Of a stretch of 64,000 bases of DNA, positions 25,594-34,690 are shown piece by piece. Under the pieces are notes generated by a model. That model had not been told where the DNA came from and searched no databases. It was given only the letters and a program-made list of their open reading frames with translations. Each line of letters starts with the position of its first letter. Within the stretch, counting starts at the first letter, position 1. The position numbers and the translations under genes are program-made. Source of the DNA: Sediminispirochaeta bajacaliforniensis DSM 16054 (GTDB lineage: Bacteria > Spirochaetota > Spirochaetia > DSM-16054 > Sediminispirochaetaceae); contig NZ_KB899409.1 in the NCBI RefSeq assembly GCF_000378205.1, forward strand, positions 62,001 to 126,000, read 5' to 3'.

Positions 25594-26355
25594 ATGGAGC
25601 GTTACGCCCTTTTAAAGACCAGTCTGATCGATTTCCCGGGCAGGGTTGCGGCGGTGATTTTTACCGCCGGCTGTAACCTCCGCTGCCCCTATTGTCACAA
25701 TGCCGCTCTTGTCATGGGTCAGATATCCCAGGAGGAGGGAAAAAGCATTCCGGAAATTGAGGCCTTTCTTCGAAAAAGGGCCCCCCTTCTCGGGGGGGCC
25801 TGCATCAGCGGAGGAGAGCCTCTGTTATCGCCCGGGCTCTTTGATCTTGCAGCCATGCTGACATCGGTAAACCTCGACTGGAAGCTGGATACAAACGGCA
25901 CACTTCCCAAACGACTGGGGAAGCTCCTGGACCGATTTTCCGATCATCCCCCGGCTTTTGTCGCCCTAGATTTGAAAAGCTCCTTCGGGGGCTATACAAG
26001 GCTGCTTGGATACAAAACCAAGGACGGGTCGGCTGCAGAAGAGGTAAAAAAAGCGATCTTTACAAGTATAGGAGAACTTGCCAGACACGCGGTACCCTGG
26101 GAGGCAAGGACCACCGTCGATCCTGCCGTCGTCACCCCAGAGGATCTTTCGGCCCTTGCAAAGTCGCTTGCTCAGGAGGTTGAAGCGGGAAGGATCGAGA
26201 CACCGACCAGATGGTCGCTCCAGGCTTTCAGACCGGGCAGCTGCCTTGATCCCGACTGGAATAATAGACCGGCCACAGGGAAAGAGGAGATGCAGAGATA
26301 TGCCGATGTCCTGAAAGCAGCAGGCCTTTCGACGGAAATCATCATACGGGGATGA
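25594..26355 (+). CDS. nrdG: Anaerobic ribonucleotide reductase-activating radical SAM protein
   Basis: A 253-residue radical-SAM activase that installs the glycyl radical on NrdD. The cluster motif is CNLRCPYC (Cys27, 31, 34; CxxxCxxC) preceded by LIDFPGRVAAVIFTAGC, and the SAM-binding GGEP motif is in ISGGEPLL. It is of the longer NrdG2-like form. It begins 3 bases after nrdD, so stoichiometric coexpression is expected under NrdR control. Confidence 0.93.
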   Translation: MERYALLKTSLIDFPGRVAAVIFTAGCNLRCPYCHNAALVMGQISQEEGKSIPEIEAFLRKRAPLLGGACISGGEPLLSPGLFDLAAMLTSVNLDWKLDTNGTLPKRLGKLLDRFSDHPPAFVALDLKSSFGGYTRLLGYKTKDGSAAEEVKKAIFTSIGELARHAVPWEARTTVDPAVVTPEDLSALAKSLAQEVEAGRIETPTRWSLQAFRPGSCLDPDWNNRPATGKEEMQRYADVLKAAGLSTEIIIRG

Positions 26356-26400
26356 CTAGACAAGCTATCCTGTGATAGAGTTCCTTACGGAGTGAACAGG

Positions 26401-26961
26401 ATGAAAACATTGGTATTGTATGGTTCTGCGCGGAAAAAGGGAATAACCCGATCAATGCTGGATATTCTTCTCGCGGAGATGGGAAATTCAGCGGGAAAAG
26501 TCGAGGAAATTGACTGCTATAGGACCGATGTGGCTCCCTGTATTGATTGCCGCTATTGCTGGAAAAAACGCGGCTGCTCGATTAAGGATGAGATGCAGGA
26601 GATATATCCGAAGATGGATGCGGCGGACAATATCATTGTTGCTTCCCCCGTCTATTTTCACTCCATCCCCGGTAAAATGAAGGTTTTGATAGACCGTTTC
26701 CAGGTATTCTGGGCCAGTGAGGTACGCAAGGACAAACCTTTGCACTCCACAAAACGGGGAGCCGCCCTTTTTGTCGGGGGAGCCCCGGCCTTCGAGCACC
26801 AGTTTCTCGGCGCAGAGCTGGTGATAGGAGGCCTGTTCAAAGACTATTCCACCCAAAATCTCGGATATGTTACCTTTGCAAACAGCGACAGGGAAAGGGT
26901 GAGCGACAGTCCGGAAACCTTAGCGCAGCTGAAGGAACTGGCGGAGCGTTTTCGAATCTAA
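26401..26961 (+). CDS. NAD(P)H-dependent FMN reductase/iron-sulfur-flavoprotein-like
   Basis: A 186-residue flavodoxin-fold oxidoreductase. The FMN phosphate loop is LYGSARKKGITR, and APCIDCRYCWKKRGCSIKDEM carries the compact Cys motif used by iron-sulfur flavoproteins and related reductases. The SPVYFHSIPGKMKVLIDR segment is diagnostic of the family. ATG at 26401 is preferred over GTG at 26392 because GGAG then sits 8 bases upstream. The electron acceptor is unknown. It is a single gene converging on dgt. Confidence 0.8.
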   Translation: MKTLVLYGSARKKGITRSMLDILLAEMGNSAGKVEEIDCYRTDVAPCIDCRYCWKKRGCSIKDEMQEIYPKMDAADNIIVASPVYFHSIPGKMKVLIDRFQVFWASEVRKDKPLHSTKRGAALFVGGAPAFEHQFLGAELVIGGLFKDYSTQNLGYVTFANSDRERVSDSPETLAQLKELAERFRI

Positions 26962-26974
26962 AGCGAAAAAGCGA

Positions 26975-28117
26975 TCAATTGCCGAGAAGGAATTGGTCGA
27001 ACTGAGTTTCCATCTTTTGCGGCAGCATAATCTCCTGGATACACTCTAAGGCGTAGTCATCGGTCATGCCCGCAACATAGTCGACGGCCAAATTTCGAAA
27101 TCCGCCATCCTCCCCTTCGTAGAAAGAACGCATTTTACACACATAATCCCCGAATCGTACCGCAAGCAGATTTTTTTCCCTCCGGTACTGCCCCTCATCA
27201 AAACGGTAACGATCGAATAGTTCCTCCAGATAATCGTAAAGCGAACGAAGAATACGGTCGAAATAGCGATGATAATCCGAGAGCAGGGGATTACGATAGA
27301 TGTTCCGATAGTTAAACTCAGTAAGCACCTTCATCGCATGATATTTTTCATCGGAAAAGGCGACGGCTCCACTCTTTCGGCTGGTATCGATCAGATCGCT
27401 GACCAGGGTATTGATGATAACGCCGTTCTCCGCTCCGAGGTTTGCGACAACCTCTTCGGGTACATCCTCTCGCTTTACAATCTTCAGCTGAAGGGCATCT
27501 TCCAGATCCCGCCCCAGATAGGCAATCTTATCTGCCATACGGACAACAGCCCCCTCCCAGGTCGAGGGGAGGTGGTTCCGGCCGGTAAGGGCTCCAAGGT
27601 CCTTCATCTCCTGAACGGGGATGATGGACTGCTCGAACTTTTCCCCGCAGTGGCTTACGATACCGTCCCTTACCGCATAGGTAAGGTTGAGTCCCTTCCC
27701 GTAGCCGATAAGATGATCGACAACCCGCAGGCTGTAGAGCTCGTGTACAAAGCCCCCTGAATCTTTCCTAATATCGGCCATGATGTGTTCACCCACATGA
27801 CCGAAGGGGGTATGACCAAGATCATGGCCAAGACCAATGGCCCAGGCGAGATCGGCATCGAGGTCGAGCCCCCTGCATACCGCAGCAGCTATGGATGCGA
27901 CATGCATGACATGCTCGATGCGGGTACAGATATGGTCGTTTTTCGGACTGAAAAAGACCTGTGTCTTGTGTTTCAAGCGGCGAAATGGGTTGCAGTGAAT
28001 AATAGCCGTGGTGTCACGAAAATAACGACCGCGAATATCTTCGACTCGGGGTTGTTGCCGCTGCTGGAGCAACTCATCAGGTAAGCTGTTCTCAAAACGA
28101 TAAGGGGTAGGTTCCAT
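26975..28117 (-). CDS. dgt: dGTPase-like deoxynucleoside triphosphohydrolase
   Basis: A 380-residue HD-superfamily enzyme hydrolysing dGTP (or other dNTPs) to nucleoside and tripolyphosphate. The metal ligands are in TRIEHVMHVASIA and GLGHDLGHTPFGHVGEH (H...HD...), and the region around MADKIAYLGRDLEDAL supplies the final Asp. The length is that of the shorter dGTPase-like subfamily. It begins 2 bases after the M18 peptidase stop, so the pair forms an operon. Proximity to the nrd operon makes dNTP-pool control a sensible common theme. Confidence 0.9.
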   Translation of the reverse strand: MEPTPYRFENSLPDELLQQRQQPRVEDIRGRYFRDTTAIIHCNPFRRLKHKTQVFFSPKNDHICTRIEHVMHVASIAAAVCRGLDLDADLAWAIGLGHDLGHTPFGHVGEHIMADIRKDSGGFVHELYSLRVVDHLIGYGKGLNLTYAVRDGIVSHCGEKFEQSIIPVQEMKDLGALTGRNHLPSTWEGAVVRMADKIAYLGRDLEDALQLKIVKREDVPEEVVANLGAENGVIINTLVSDLIDTSRKSGAVAFSDEKYHAMKVLTEFNYRNIYRNPLLSDYHRYFDRILRSLYDYLEELFDRYRFDEGQYRREKNLLAVRFGDYVCKMRSFYEGEDGGFRNLAVDYVAGMTDDYALECIQEIMLPQKMETQFDQFLLGN

Positions 28118-28119
28118 CT

Positions 28120-29370
28120 CTATTGTCCCTCCGCCTTTCGGAAAAAAAGGAGCAGGACCCGATAGAGGGCCTCAAGGTCCTCGAAGGACGCGCACTCTCT
28201 AATCGAATGCATTGCCAGCATGGGAATCCCCACATCCACGGTATTGATGGAAAGTGCTGCCGACAAGATAGAGCCGACGGTACTTCCCGATTTCATGTCC
28301 GAACGACCGATAAGCCGCTGATAGGAAACCCCTGCTTCGTTGCAAAGTGATATGAAGACACCGGCACTCTCGGCATTTGTCGCATAACGGTACAGTGCAT
28401 TCATTTTTACCACGGGACCGCCTCCGATTCTCGGAGCAAAGTCAGGATCATGTTTCGAGGAAAAATTGGGATGAACGGCATGCGCTCCGTCGGCAGAAAC
28501 AAGAAAGGAACGGGCAAGGGTCCGCTGGAACTCCTCCTCGCCCCCGCCGGAGACGGCGACGATCCGTCTAAGCAGATTGATGGGTAAGGCCGAATCCGCT
28601 CCGGAGTCTATGGTACTGCCCACCTCTTCGGCATCGGAAAAGAGAATCATTGTCCAACCGGCTCCCAAGGCCGAAGCATCAAGGAAAGCGGAAAGGGCGG
28701 CATAACAGGAGGCAAGGTTATCGATTCTCCCCGAAACCATCACTCCACCGAGTTCCGAAGGAGCAACATGGTCGTGAAGGAAAAGATCCGCCGCAAGAAT
28801 ATCATCCCCCGGCAAACCGGAATGGTTACTTACCAGTTCCCGGAGAGAAGGAATCCCCGGGAAGAGAGCTTGAAGCTCATCCTGAAGCTGATACCCATAA
28901 CCGTCGTTTACCTTCGGGTTCAGATGAATAGCAAGATTCGGAATAATTGCAACCGGTTCATCGGTCGTGAAAAGACGATTGGAATCGGCGGAGACAACAA
29001 GTCCGGAGCAGGAGAGTTCCCGATCAAGCCAGGAAGAGACGATGGCGCCTCCGTAGAGCTCCACAGGGACTCTGAGAAAAGGGCTGGTCCTCGTGCCCGA
29101 TTCAAATTTAAGCTTCAGGGAGGGACTATCGGTATGGGCGGCACAGAGGGCAATACCCGTTTCCCAGGGGGGAAGCTTGCCCGGACGAAACGCCGCAAAA
29201 AGCCCCCGTTTCTGGAGATGATAGATCTTTCCTGCCTCAAGGCTCCACGGCTCTTCCGGCCGTAAAGCAACGGCCCCCTTCTCGGCAACGATGTCGGCAG
29301 AGACTGCGGCAGCATGCAGAGACGTAGGAGATTTTTTTATATAATGAAAAAAAGATTTGGAACTAAACAT
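28120..29370 (-). CDS. M18-family aminopeptidase
   Basis: A 416-residue dinuclear zinc aminopeptidase (aspartyl aminopeptidase family). The N-terminus FHYIKKSPTSLHAAAV aligns with the family start, and zinc-ligand segments are visible: CAAHTDSPSLKLK, DAEEVGS and DGAHAVHPNFSSKHDP. Cytosolic, releasing N-terminal acidic or neutral residues. ATG at 29370 is chosen over a TTG 36 bases upstream because it gives the normal family N-terminus. It leads into dgt. Confidence 0.9.
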   Translation of the reverse strand: MFSSKSFFHYIKKSPTSLHAAAVSADIVAEKGAVALRPEEPWSLEAGKIYHLQKRGLFAAFRPGKLPPWETGIALCAAHTDSPSLKLKFESGTRTSPFLRVPVELYGGAIVSSWLDRELSCSGLVVSADSNRLFTTDEPVAIIPNLAIHLNPKVNDGYGYQLQDELQALFPGIPSLRELVSNHSGLPGDDILAADLFLHDHVAPSELGGVMVSGRIDNLASCYAALSAFLDASALGAGWTMILFSDAEEVGSTIDSGADSALPINLLRRIVAVSGGGEEEFQRTLARSFLVSADGAHAVHPNFSSKHDPDFAPRIGGGPVVKMNALYRYATNAESAGVFISLCNEAGVSYQRLIGRSDMKSGSTVGSILSAALSINTVDVGIPMLAMHSIRECASFEDLEALYRVLLLFFRKAEGQ

Positions 29371-29411
29371 GTCTTCACTATAGCTTTCCCTGGCTTGATT
29401 CGTCAATTTGT

Positions 29412-29440
29412 TTGATCTTTCGATGAAAAGTATTTATGAT
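29412..29440 (+). promoter_or_regulatory. Putative promoter of the GGDEF-EAL gene
   Basis: TTGATC (29412-29417), 17-base spacer, TATGAT (29435-29440), giving a leader of about 45 bases before the ATG at 29491. By-eye assignment. Confidence 0.35.
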
Positions 29441-29490
29441 GAGTGAAGTATTGGAGATATTGAAATTGTGTAACCGGAGTTATCGGCACC

Positions 29491-31575
29491 ATGCGAAATG
29501 AAAAAATACTGATTGTAGAAGATGAGAGGATCATTGCCCTTGATCTCCAGCGTCGTCTGGAACGATTTGGTTATCCAGAACCTATTCTTGCGGCAACCGG
29601 GGACGAGGCTCTGAGGAGAGTAGAAGAGCACCGTCCCGACATTATCTTAATGGATATCATGCTTTCCGGGGGAATCGACGGAGTCGATGCGGCAAAGGTT
29701 GTCAAGGAGCGTTTTGGTATCCCGGTCATCTTTCTTACCGCCTACTCCGATGAAAAAACCCTTTCCAGGGCAAAGGAAGCAGAACCCTTCGGATATATTC
29801 TTAAACCCTTTAAAGAAAAAGAATTATACACAACCATCGATATTGCGCTGTACAAGTTTAATGTCGATCAGGCCCTCAAGAGGCAGGAGCATTGGCTCTC
29901 CGCCATCCTCCACAGCATTGAAGACGGAATCATTGCAACCGGGAAGGACGGGAAAATCCAGTTTATGAATCCCGTCGCGGAAAATATCACAGGCTGGAAA
30001 GAAAACGAGGCAACAGAGCGAACCCTCGGTATGGTATTTCAGCTCTACTATGGTCCGGACGAAACCGCGGTTGCCTTTCCGAACCTGCTTACCGATGGGG
30101 AAGAAAGCCCCTTTGTCTTTAAAAACTGTATCCTCAAAAATCGGGCAGGGGCAACGATCCATACCGAGGGGAGCCTTGCCGCCATTCGGGACAGAGAGGA
30201 CAAACTTGACGGGCAGGTTCTCGCCTTCCGTGATACGACGGAAATGCGGAGAATGAGTGAAACCATCAGCTATCAGGCGAGCCATGATACCCTCACAGGA
30301 TTGATCAATAGAGACGAATTTTCCGAGCAGCTGCGCCGTACCATTGGTCTTGCAAAGGAAAGCGGCAGCGAAAATGCCTTTATTTTTCTCGACATCGACC
30401 AATTCAAGGTAGTGAACGACCTCTGCGGCCACACCGCCGGTGATGAACTGCTTCTAAAAACCACCACGGTCATTAAAAGCGTGGTTCGTTCCAGCGATCT
30501 CTCGGCCCGCCTTGGGGGTGACGAGTTCGGCATCCTGCTTACGGGGGCAAGCATTAATCAGGCCACAGAGATCGCCCAGAGGCTTCAATCCCGGCTGCGG
30601 GAAACCAAGCTGATATGGGACAAACACGTCTTTAATATCACCACAAGCATCGGTATCGTCATGATAAACGGCAACGATCAGGATATCCACGATGTTTTTG
30701 CCGCGGCGGACGATGCATGTTACATTGCAAAGGACGCCGGGGGCAACAAGATTAAGGTCTACAACGTAGAGGAGAACCTCTTTACAAAGCGACGCGGCGA
30801 GATGCAGTGGATCAGCAGGCTGACAAAGGCCCTTGAGGAGGACCGTTTCCAACTCTTTTTCCAACCGATAGAGCCGATCAACAGCTCAAACTCGGGAATG
30901 AAGAAATGTGAACTCCTGATCAGGATGATCGACCAGGAAGGAAACACCATCATGCCTGCCGATTTTATTCCTGCTGCCGAACGCTATAACCTGATGCCTG
31001 CCGTGGACCGATGGGTAGTGCAAAACGCATTTAAGGCGTACAAATTGCTTTCCGACGAACTTGGCCAGGATCGGAATCCTTTTTTCTTTACCATCAATCT
31101 CTCCGGTGCTTTTCTTGCAGATGAGACCAGCCTCGACTTTCTCGTCTACGAATTCCAGGAATACGGTGTTCCCCCCTCCGCCTTCTGCTTCGAGGTAACG
31201 GAAACAGAGGCGATCAGCAACATGAAAACTGCAAGTCACTTTATCAACGAGCTGAAAAAGATCGGCTCGACCTTTGCCCTGGATGATTTCGGAAGCGGCT
31301 TTTCATCATTCAACTACCTGAAGCTACTGCCTGTCGATTATTTGAAGATCGACGGGATGTTCGTGAAGGACATGGATACCGATCCGGTAAACAGGGCCAT
31401 GGTAGAGGCTATCAACAGCATGGGTAAGGTGATGAGGATTAAGACCATCGCCGAATTCGTCGGAAACGAAGGCATACTGCGGGAACTTGAGCAGATTGGT
31501 GTCGACTATGCCCAGGGCTACTTCTTCGGAAAGCCCACCCCCATCAAGATGCTGCACCCGACCGCTTTCGGTTAA
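29491..31575 (+). CDS. REC-PAS-GGDEF-EAL cyclic-di-GMP protein
   Basis: A 694-residue signalling protein. Receiver domain ~4-118 has phospho-acceptor Asp in ILMDIML and Lys in YILKPFKEK. A PAS domain (~130-240) follows. The GGDEF diguanylate cyclase (motif 342-346) has an upstream inhibitory RxxD (RSSD). The EAL phosphodiesterase domain is C-terminal: its name motif reads ELL (CELLIR), but the catalytic Glu and the later ETE, DDFGSGFSS, KIDG and QGYFFGKP motifs are kept. Both activities may work, with the input deciding the direction. Cytosolic; no histidine kinase adjacent. Its stop overlaps that of fumC. Confidence 0.92.
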   Translation: MRNEKILIVEDERIIALDLQRRLERFGYPEPILAATGDEALRRVEEHRPDIILMDIMLSGGIDGVDAAKVVKERFGIPVIFLTAYSDEKTLSRAKEAEPFGYILKPFKEKELYTTIDIALYKFNVDQALKRQEHWLSAILHSIEDGIIATGKDGKIQFMNPVAENITGWKENEATERTLGMVFQLYYGPDETAVAFPNLLTDGEESPFVFKNCILKNRAGATIHTEGSLAAIRDREDKLDGQVLAFRDTTEMRRMSETISYQASHDTLTGLINRDEFSEQLRRTIGLAKESGSENAFIFLDIDQFKVVNDLCGHTAGDELLLKTTTVIKSVVRSSDLSARLGGDEFGILLTGASINQATEIAQRLQSRLRETKLIWDKHVFNITTSIGIVMINGNDQDIHDVFAAADDACYIAKDAGGNKIKVYNVEENLFTKRRGEMQWISRLTKALEEDRFQLFFQPIEPINSSNSGMKKCELLIRMIDQEGNTIMPADFIPAAERYNLMPAVDRWVVQNAFKAYKLLSDELGQDRNPFFFTINLSGAFLADETSLDFLVYEFQEYGVPPSAFCFEVTETEAISNMKTASHFINELKKIGSTFALDDFGSGFSSFNYLKLLPVDYLKIDGMFVKDMDTDPVNRAMVEAINSMGKVMRIKTIAEFVGNEGILRELEQIGVDYAQGYFFGKPTPIKMLHPTAFG

Positions 31576-32972
31576 TCAACTCCGCCGCACATCCGTTCGG
31601 GATCAAGCAGGCGCTGTACGGTTTCGGAATCAAGGCCGCTTTGCTCCAGGGCAACATCTCTGACGTTCCGGCCGCTGGCGTAGGCCTCCTTGGCGATCCG
31701 GGCAGCCTTTTCATAACCGATTTTCAGGGCAAGAGGGGTAACCATGGCAAGGCTTCCTTCGATCAAATCTCGGCAGCGCTGTCGATCGTAGCTCATACCG
31801 GAGATGCACCTATTGGCAAGGGCGCGGCAGAGCCGACTCAGCATTTCGGCGGAATCAAGCAGCTCGCCGGCGATAAGGGGCATCATGATATTGAGTTGAA
31901 GGGGACTGTTCTGACAGGCAATGGTAAGGCTTACGTGCTTGCCCATGACCGAGGCGGCCACCTGTACGGCCATTTCGGGAATAACGGGGTTCACCTTTCC
32001 CGGCATGATGCTGCTGCCGGGCTGAAGCTCTGGGAGCCTGATCTCCGCAAGACCTGCCCGGGGGCCGCTGGAAAGGAGTCTGAGGTCCTGGGCGATCTTC
32101 ATTATGATCACCGCCAGGGCGTTGAGGACATCCCCGTATTCAAGACTGGCATCCCTGGCGGCTATTGCGGAAAAGCTGCGATCCATGGCAACAAAGGGAC
32201 ATCCCGTTCCCTCGGCGATATGAGCAGCCGTAAGATCGGCAAAGCTGCGGCTGCTGTTTAGTCCCGTGCCGATCGCGGTCCCGCCGAGAGGGATGCGCTC
32301 GAGAACGGGAAAAAGGGCCTTCAGGCGTCGCAGGGCCTGATGCAGTTGATCGGCCCAGGCCGAAAGCTCCTGAAAACCGGTCATGGGAACGGCATCCTGG
32401 AGGTGGGTACGCCCAAGTTTGATAACGTCCCTGCTCTCCTCTGCCTTTTTCTCCACCGCTTCCGTCAGATAACGAAGATCCCGAGCAAGGCCCTTGGCTG
32501 AGAGCCTGGATGCAATCTGAATTGCAGCGGGAATGACATCGTTACTCGACTGCCCGCGGTTAACCGTATCGTTGGGGTGGACAGGCCCTCTGGAACCGAG
32601 AGGGAAGCCAAGCAGCTCATTGGCCCTGGCGGCAACCACCTCATTGGCATTCATATTCCAACTGGTCCCGCTTCCGGTTTGATAGAGATCGATGGGAAAC
32701 TGATCGCCAAACTTACCGCGACGCAACTCACGGGCAGCCTCTTCTACGGCATCACAGACCGATTCGGGAAAGGTCCCGAGCTCACCATGGGCAACTGCGG
32801 CCCCCTCCTTTATCCAGCCGAGGGCGAGCCGAAGCCCTTCGGGGATCCGTCGACTGCTGACGGTGAAATTTTTAACGGCCCGTGCAGTTTGGGCCCCCCA
32901 GTAGACATGCTCGGGTACAAGCATCTCTCCCATTGAATCTTTTTCGATACGAAACCCTTTTTTGCTCGCCAT
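31572..32972 (-). CDS. fumC: Class II fumarate hydratase
   Basis: A 466-residue aspartase/fumarase-superfamily enzyme, the same length as E. coli FumC. Motifs are WGAQTARAVKNF, YQTGSGTSWNMNANEV, HPNDTVNRGQSSNDV, HLQDAVPMTG and the signature GSSIMPGKVNP with the catalytic Ser loop. The GAQT and GQSSND forms favour fumarase over aspartate ammonia-lyase. Start at MASKKG (GGGAG 6-7 bases upstream); a longer frame runs to 33044 but crosses the aroK promoter. Oxygen-stable, cofactor-free reversible hydration of fumarate. Confidence 0.85.
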   Translation of the reverse strand: MASKKGFRIEKDSMGEMLVPEHVYWGAQTARAVKNFTVSSRRIPEGLRLALGWIKEGAAVAHGELGTFPESVCDAVEEAARELRRGKFGDQFPIDLYQTGSGTSWNMNANEVVAARANELLGFPLGSRGPVHPNDTVNRGQSSNDVIPAAIQIASRLSAKGLARDLRYLTEAVEKKAEESRDVIKLGRTHLQDAVPMTGFQELSAWADQLHQALRRLKALFPVLERIPLGGTAIGTGLNSSRSFADLTAAHIAEGTGCPFVAMDRSFSAIAARDASLEYGDVLNALAVIIMKIAQDLRLLSSGPRAGLAEIRLPELQPGSSIMPGKVNPVIPEMAVQVAASVMGKHVSLTIACQNSPLQLNIMMPLIAGELLDSAEMLSRLCRALANRCISGMSYDRQRCRDLIEGSLAMVTPLALKIGYEKAARIAKEAYASGRNVRDVALEQSGLDSETVQRLLDPERMCGGVD

Positions 32973-32983
32973 GAATGCTCCCA

Positions 32984-33012
32984 TTGACACTTTGAATCGC
33001 CCATAGAATACT
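32984..33012 (+). promoter_or_regulatory. Putative aroK promoter placed for a leaderless mRNA
   Basis: TTGACA (32984-32989), 17-base spacer, AATACT (33007-33012); the ATG of the shikimate-kinase gene is 7 bases further on, with no SD. Confidence 0.4.
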
Positions 33013-33019
33013 CTTTGCC

Positions 33020-33610
33020 ATGCAATCAGGTAAAGAGCTACCATCGATTCTTATAACGGGAATGAAGCATAGCGGGAAGAGCTGTCACGGCGAGGCCCTT
33101 GCAAAACATCTTACCCTTCCCTTTACCGATCTTGACCGATTGGTTATGAAACGATATTGGGCGGCGGGAGGCAAGGAATCCTCGATTCGGCAACTCTACC
33201 GTAATGAGGGGAAACAATGCTTCATGGCTTTGGAGGCTGAGGCCGCCAGGGCTTTGAAACAAGACGAACGGGCAATGGTTGTCTCTACCGGGGGAGGAAT
33301 TGCCGACAACGACGGAGTTCTTGCGGGGTTTCACGATACGGGTGGAAGATCTTTTCTCATCATTCATCTAAGGCTTCCCGAAGAACTCCTTTTTGCCAGG
33401 ATCGTGGCAGGGGGCCTGCCTCCCTTCCTTGAGGGTGAGGGAGGAATCGAGGGGGCACGGGAACGCTTCCATCTCCTCTGCCTCAGGAGGGAGAAGGTCT
33501 ATTGCAGGTATGCCGATCTCGTTTTTGACCTGGAAGATCGTTCGAGAAAGGAAAACAGTCAGATTATCATCAGGGGGGTGGATACCTTCCTTTCTGGTAA
33601 AAAGGAGTAG
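33020..33610 (+). CDS. aroK: Shikimate kinase-like protein
   Basis: A 196-residue P-loop kinase phosphorylating shikimate, the fifth step of chorismate synthesis. Walker A is GMKHSGKS, the Mg/shikimate Asp is in PFTDLDRLV, and STGGGIADN is the shikimate-binding GGG motif. The adenine lid region (~130-150, LPPFLEGEGG) is atypical, lacking the clear RPLL motif. It lies 3 bases before aroC, which strongly supports the assignment. No SD precedes the ATG, and a -10-like hexamer is only 7 bases upstream. Confidence 0.8.
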   Translation: MQSGKELPSILITGMKHSGKSCHGEALAKHLTLPFTDLDRLVMKRYWAAGGKESSIRQLYRNEGKQCFMALEAEAARALKQDERAMVVSTGGGIADNDGVLAGFHDTGGRSFLIIHLRLPEELLFARIVAGGLPPFLEGEGGIEGARERFHLLCLRREKVYCRYADLVFDLEDRSRKENSQIIIRGVDTFLSGKKE

Positions 33611-33613
33611 ACA

Positions 33614-34669
33614 ATGGCGGGAAACAGCTTCGGAACTCGTTTTCGTATTACAAGCTTCGGGGAGTCGCACGGAAAGGGAATCGGCGTCGTGGTCGACGGA
33701 ATGCCTCCGGGCATAGAGATCGCCCCGGCCGCAATCCAGTTTCAACTCGACCGGCGAAAACCGGGCCAGTCTCAGGTGACCACCCCAAGAAAAGAGAATG
33801 ACCAGGTGGAGATCCTCAGCGGGGTCTTTAAGGGGAAGAGTACCGGCACCCCCATTGCCATGTTCATCGCCAACAGAAATCAAAAAAGCGGAGACTACGA
33901 TCAGTACCGGGACATCTACAGGCCTGGACATGCGGATTTCGGCTACGACAAGAAATATGGCATCAGGGACCATAGAGGCGGCGGCAGGAGTTCCGGAAGA
34001 GAAACTGCAGCCAGGGTTGCCGCAGGAGCACTTGCCCGGCTGCTTCTTGAAGCCCGGGGTATCAGGGTCCAGGCATGGACCCTTGAGGCCGCAGGCATTA
34101 GGTGTGAAACCTGCGATCCTTCCGTCGTAGAAAAAAACCCGATGAGGGCGTGTGATCCTACTGCCGCCGAAAAGATGTTGACAGCCGTAACCGCTCTTGC
34201 AGAAAAAGGCAACAGCGCAGGGGGTATTGTGGAGTGTACCATAAGCGGAGTACCTGCCGGTATCGGCGATCCGGTATTCGATAAGTTGGATGCACGGCTC
34301 GCCGGAGCGGTGATCTCCATCGGGGCAGTAAAGGGAATAGAATTCGGTGTCGGTTTTGCGGCGGCACGCATGGCCGGGAAAGCGGACAACGATGAAATGG
34401 ACGGGAAGGGCTTCTTAAGCAACAATGCAGGCGGAATTCTCGGCGGCATATCGACGGGAGAGCCCATCATCTTCCGTCTGGCGGTAAAGCCTACCCCAAG
34501 CATCTCTTTACCACAAAAAACCATCGACTCCGACGGCAGAGAACAGATCATCGAGGTAAGGGGTCGCCACGATCCCTGCATCTGCCCCAGGATCGTTCCG
34601 GTGGTAGAAGCCATGGCAGCCCTTACCCTTGTTGATTTTTTACTGGCCGCAGACAAGACTATAGGGTAA
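33614..34669 (+). CDS. aroC: Chorismate synthase
   Basis: A 351-residue FMN-dependent enzyme converting EPSP to chorismate. All signatures are present: GNSFGTRFRITSFGESHGKGIG, the RRKPGQSQVTTPRKE loop, RPGHADFGYDKKYGIRDHRG with GGGRSSGRETAARVAAG, and C-terminal GRHDPCICPRIVPVVEAM. SD AAAAAGGAG sits before the ATG, with 3 bases separating it from aroK. This gene feeds tryptophan synthesis, for which trpB lies nearby on the other strand. Confidence 0.96.
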   Translation: MAGNSFGTRFRITSFGESHGKGIGVVVDGMPPGIEIAPAAIQFQLDRRKPGQSQVTTPRKENDQVEILSGVFKGKSTGTPIAMFIANRNQKSGDYDQYRDIYRPGHADFGYDKKYGIRDHRGGGRSSGRETAARVAAGALARLLLEARGIRVQAWTLEAAGIRCETCDPSVVEKNPMRACDPTAAEKMLTAVTALAEKGNSAGGIVECTISGVPAGIGDPVFDKLDARLAGAVISIGAVKGIEFGVGFAAARMAGKADNDEMDGKGFLSNNAGGILGGISTGEPIIFRLAVKPTPSISLPQKTIDSDGREQIIEVRGRHDPCICPRIVPVVEAMAALTLVDFLLAADKTIG

Positions 34670-34690
34670 GAATCATATGAGGAGAGTTTC

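Noticed and set aside
31572-32972. Aspartate ammonia-lyase as name for the fumarase-like gene
   Set aside because: GAQT, QTGSGT and GQSSND follow the fumarase form; aspartases usually read GVHT, QGGAGT and CQSTND.
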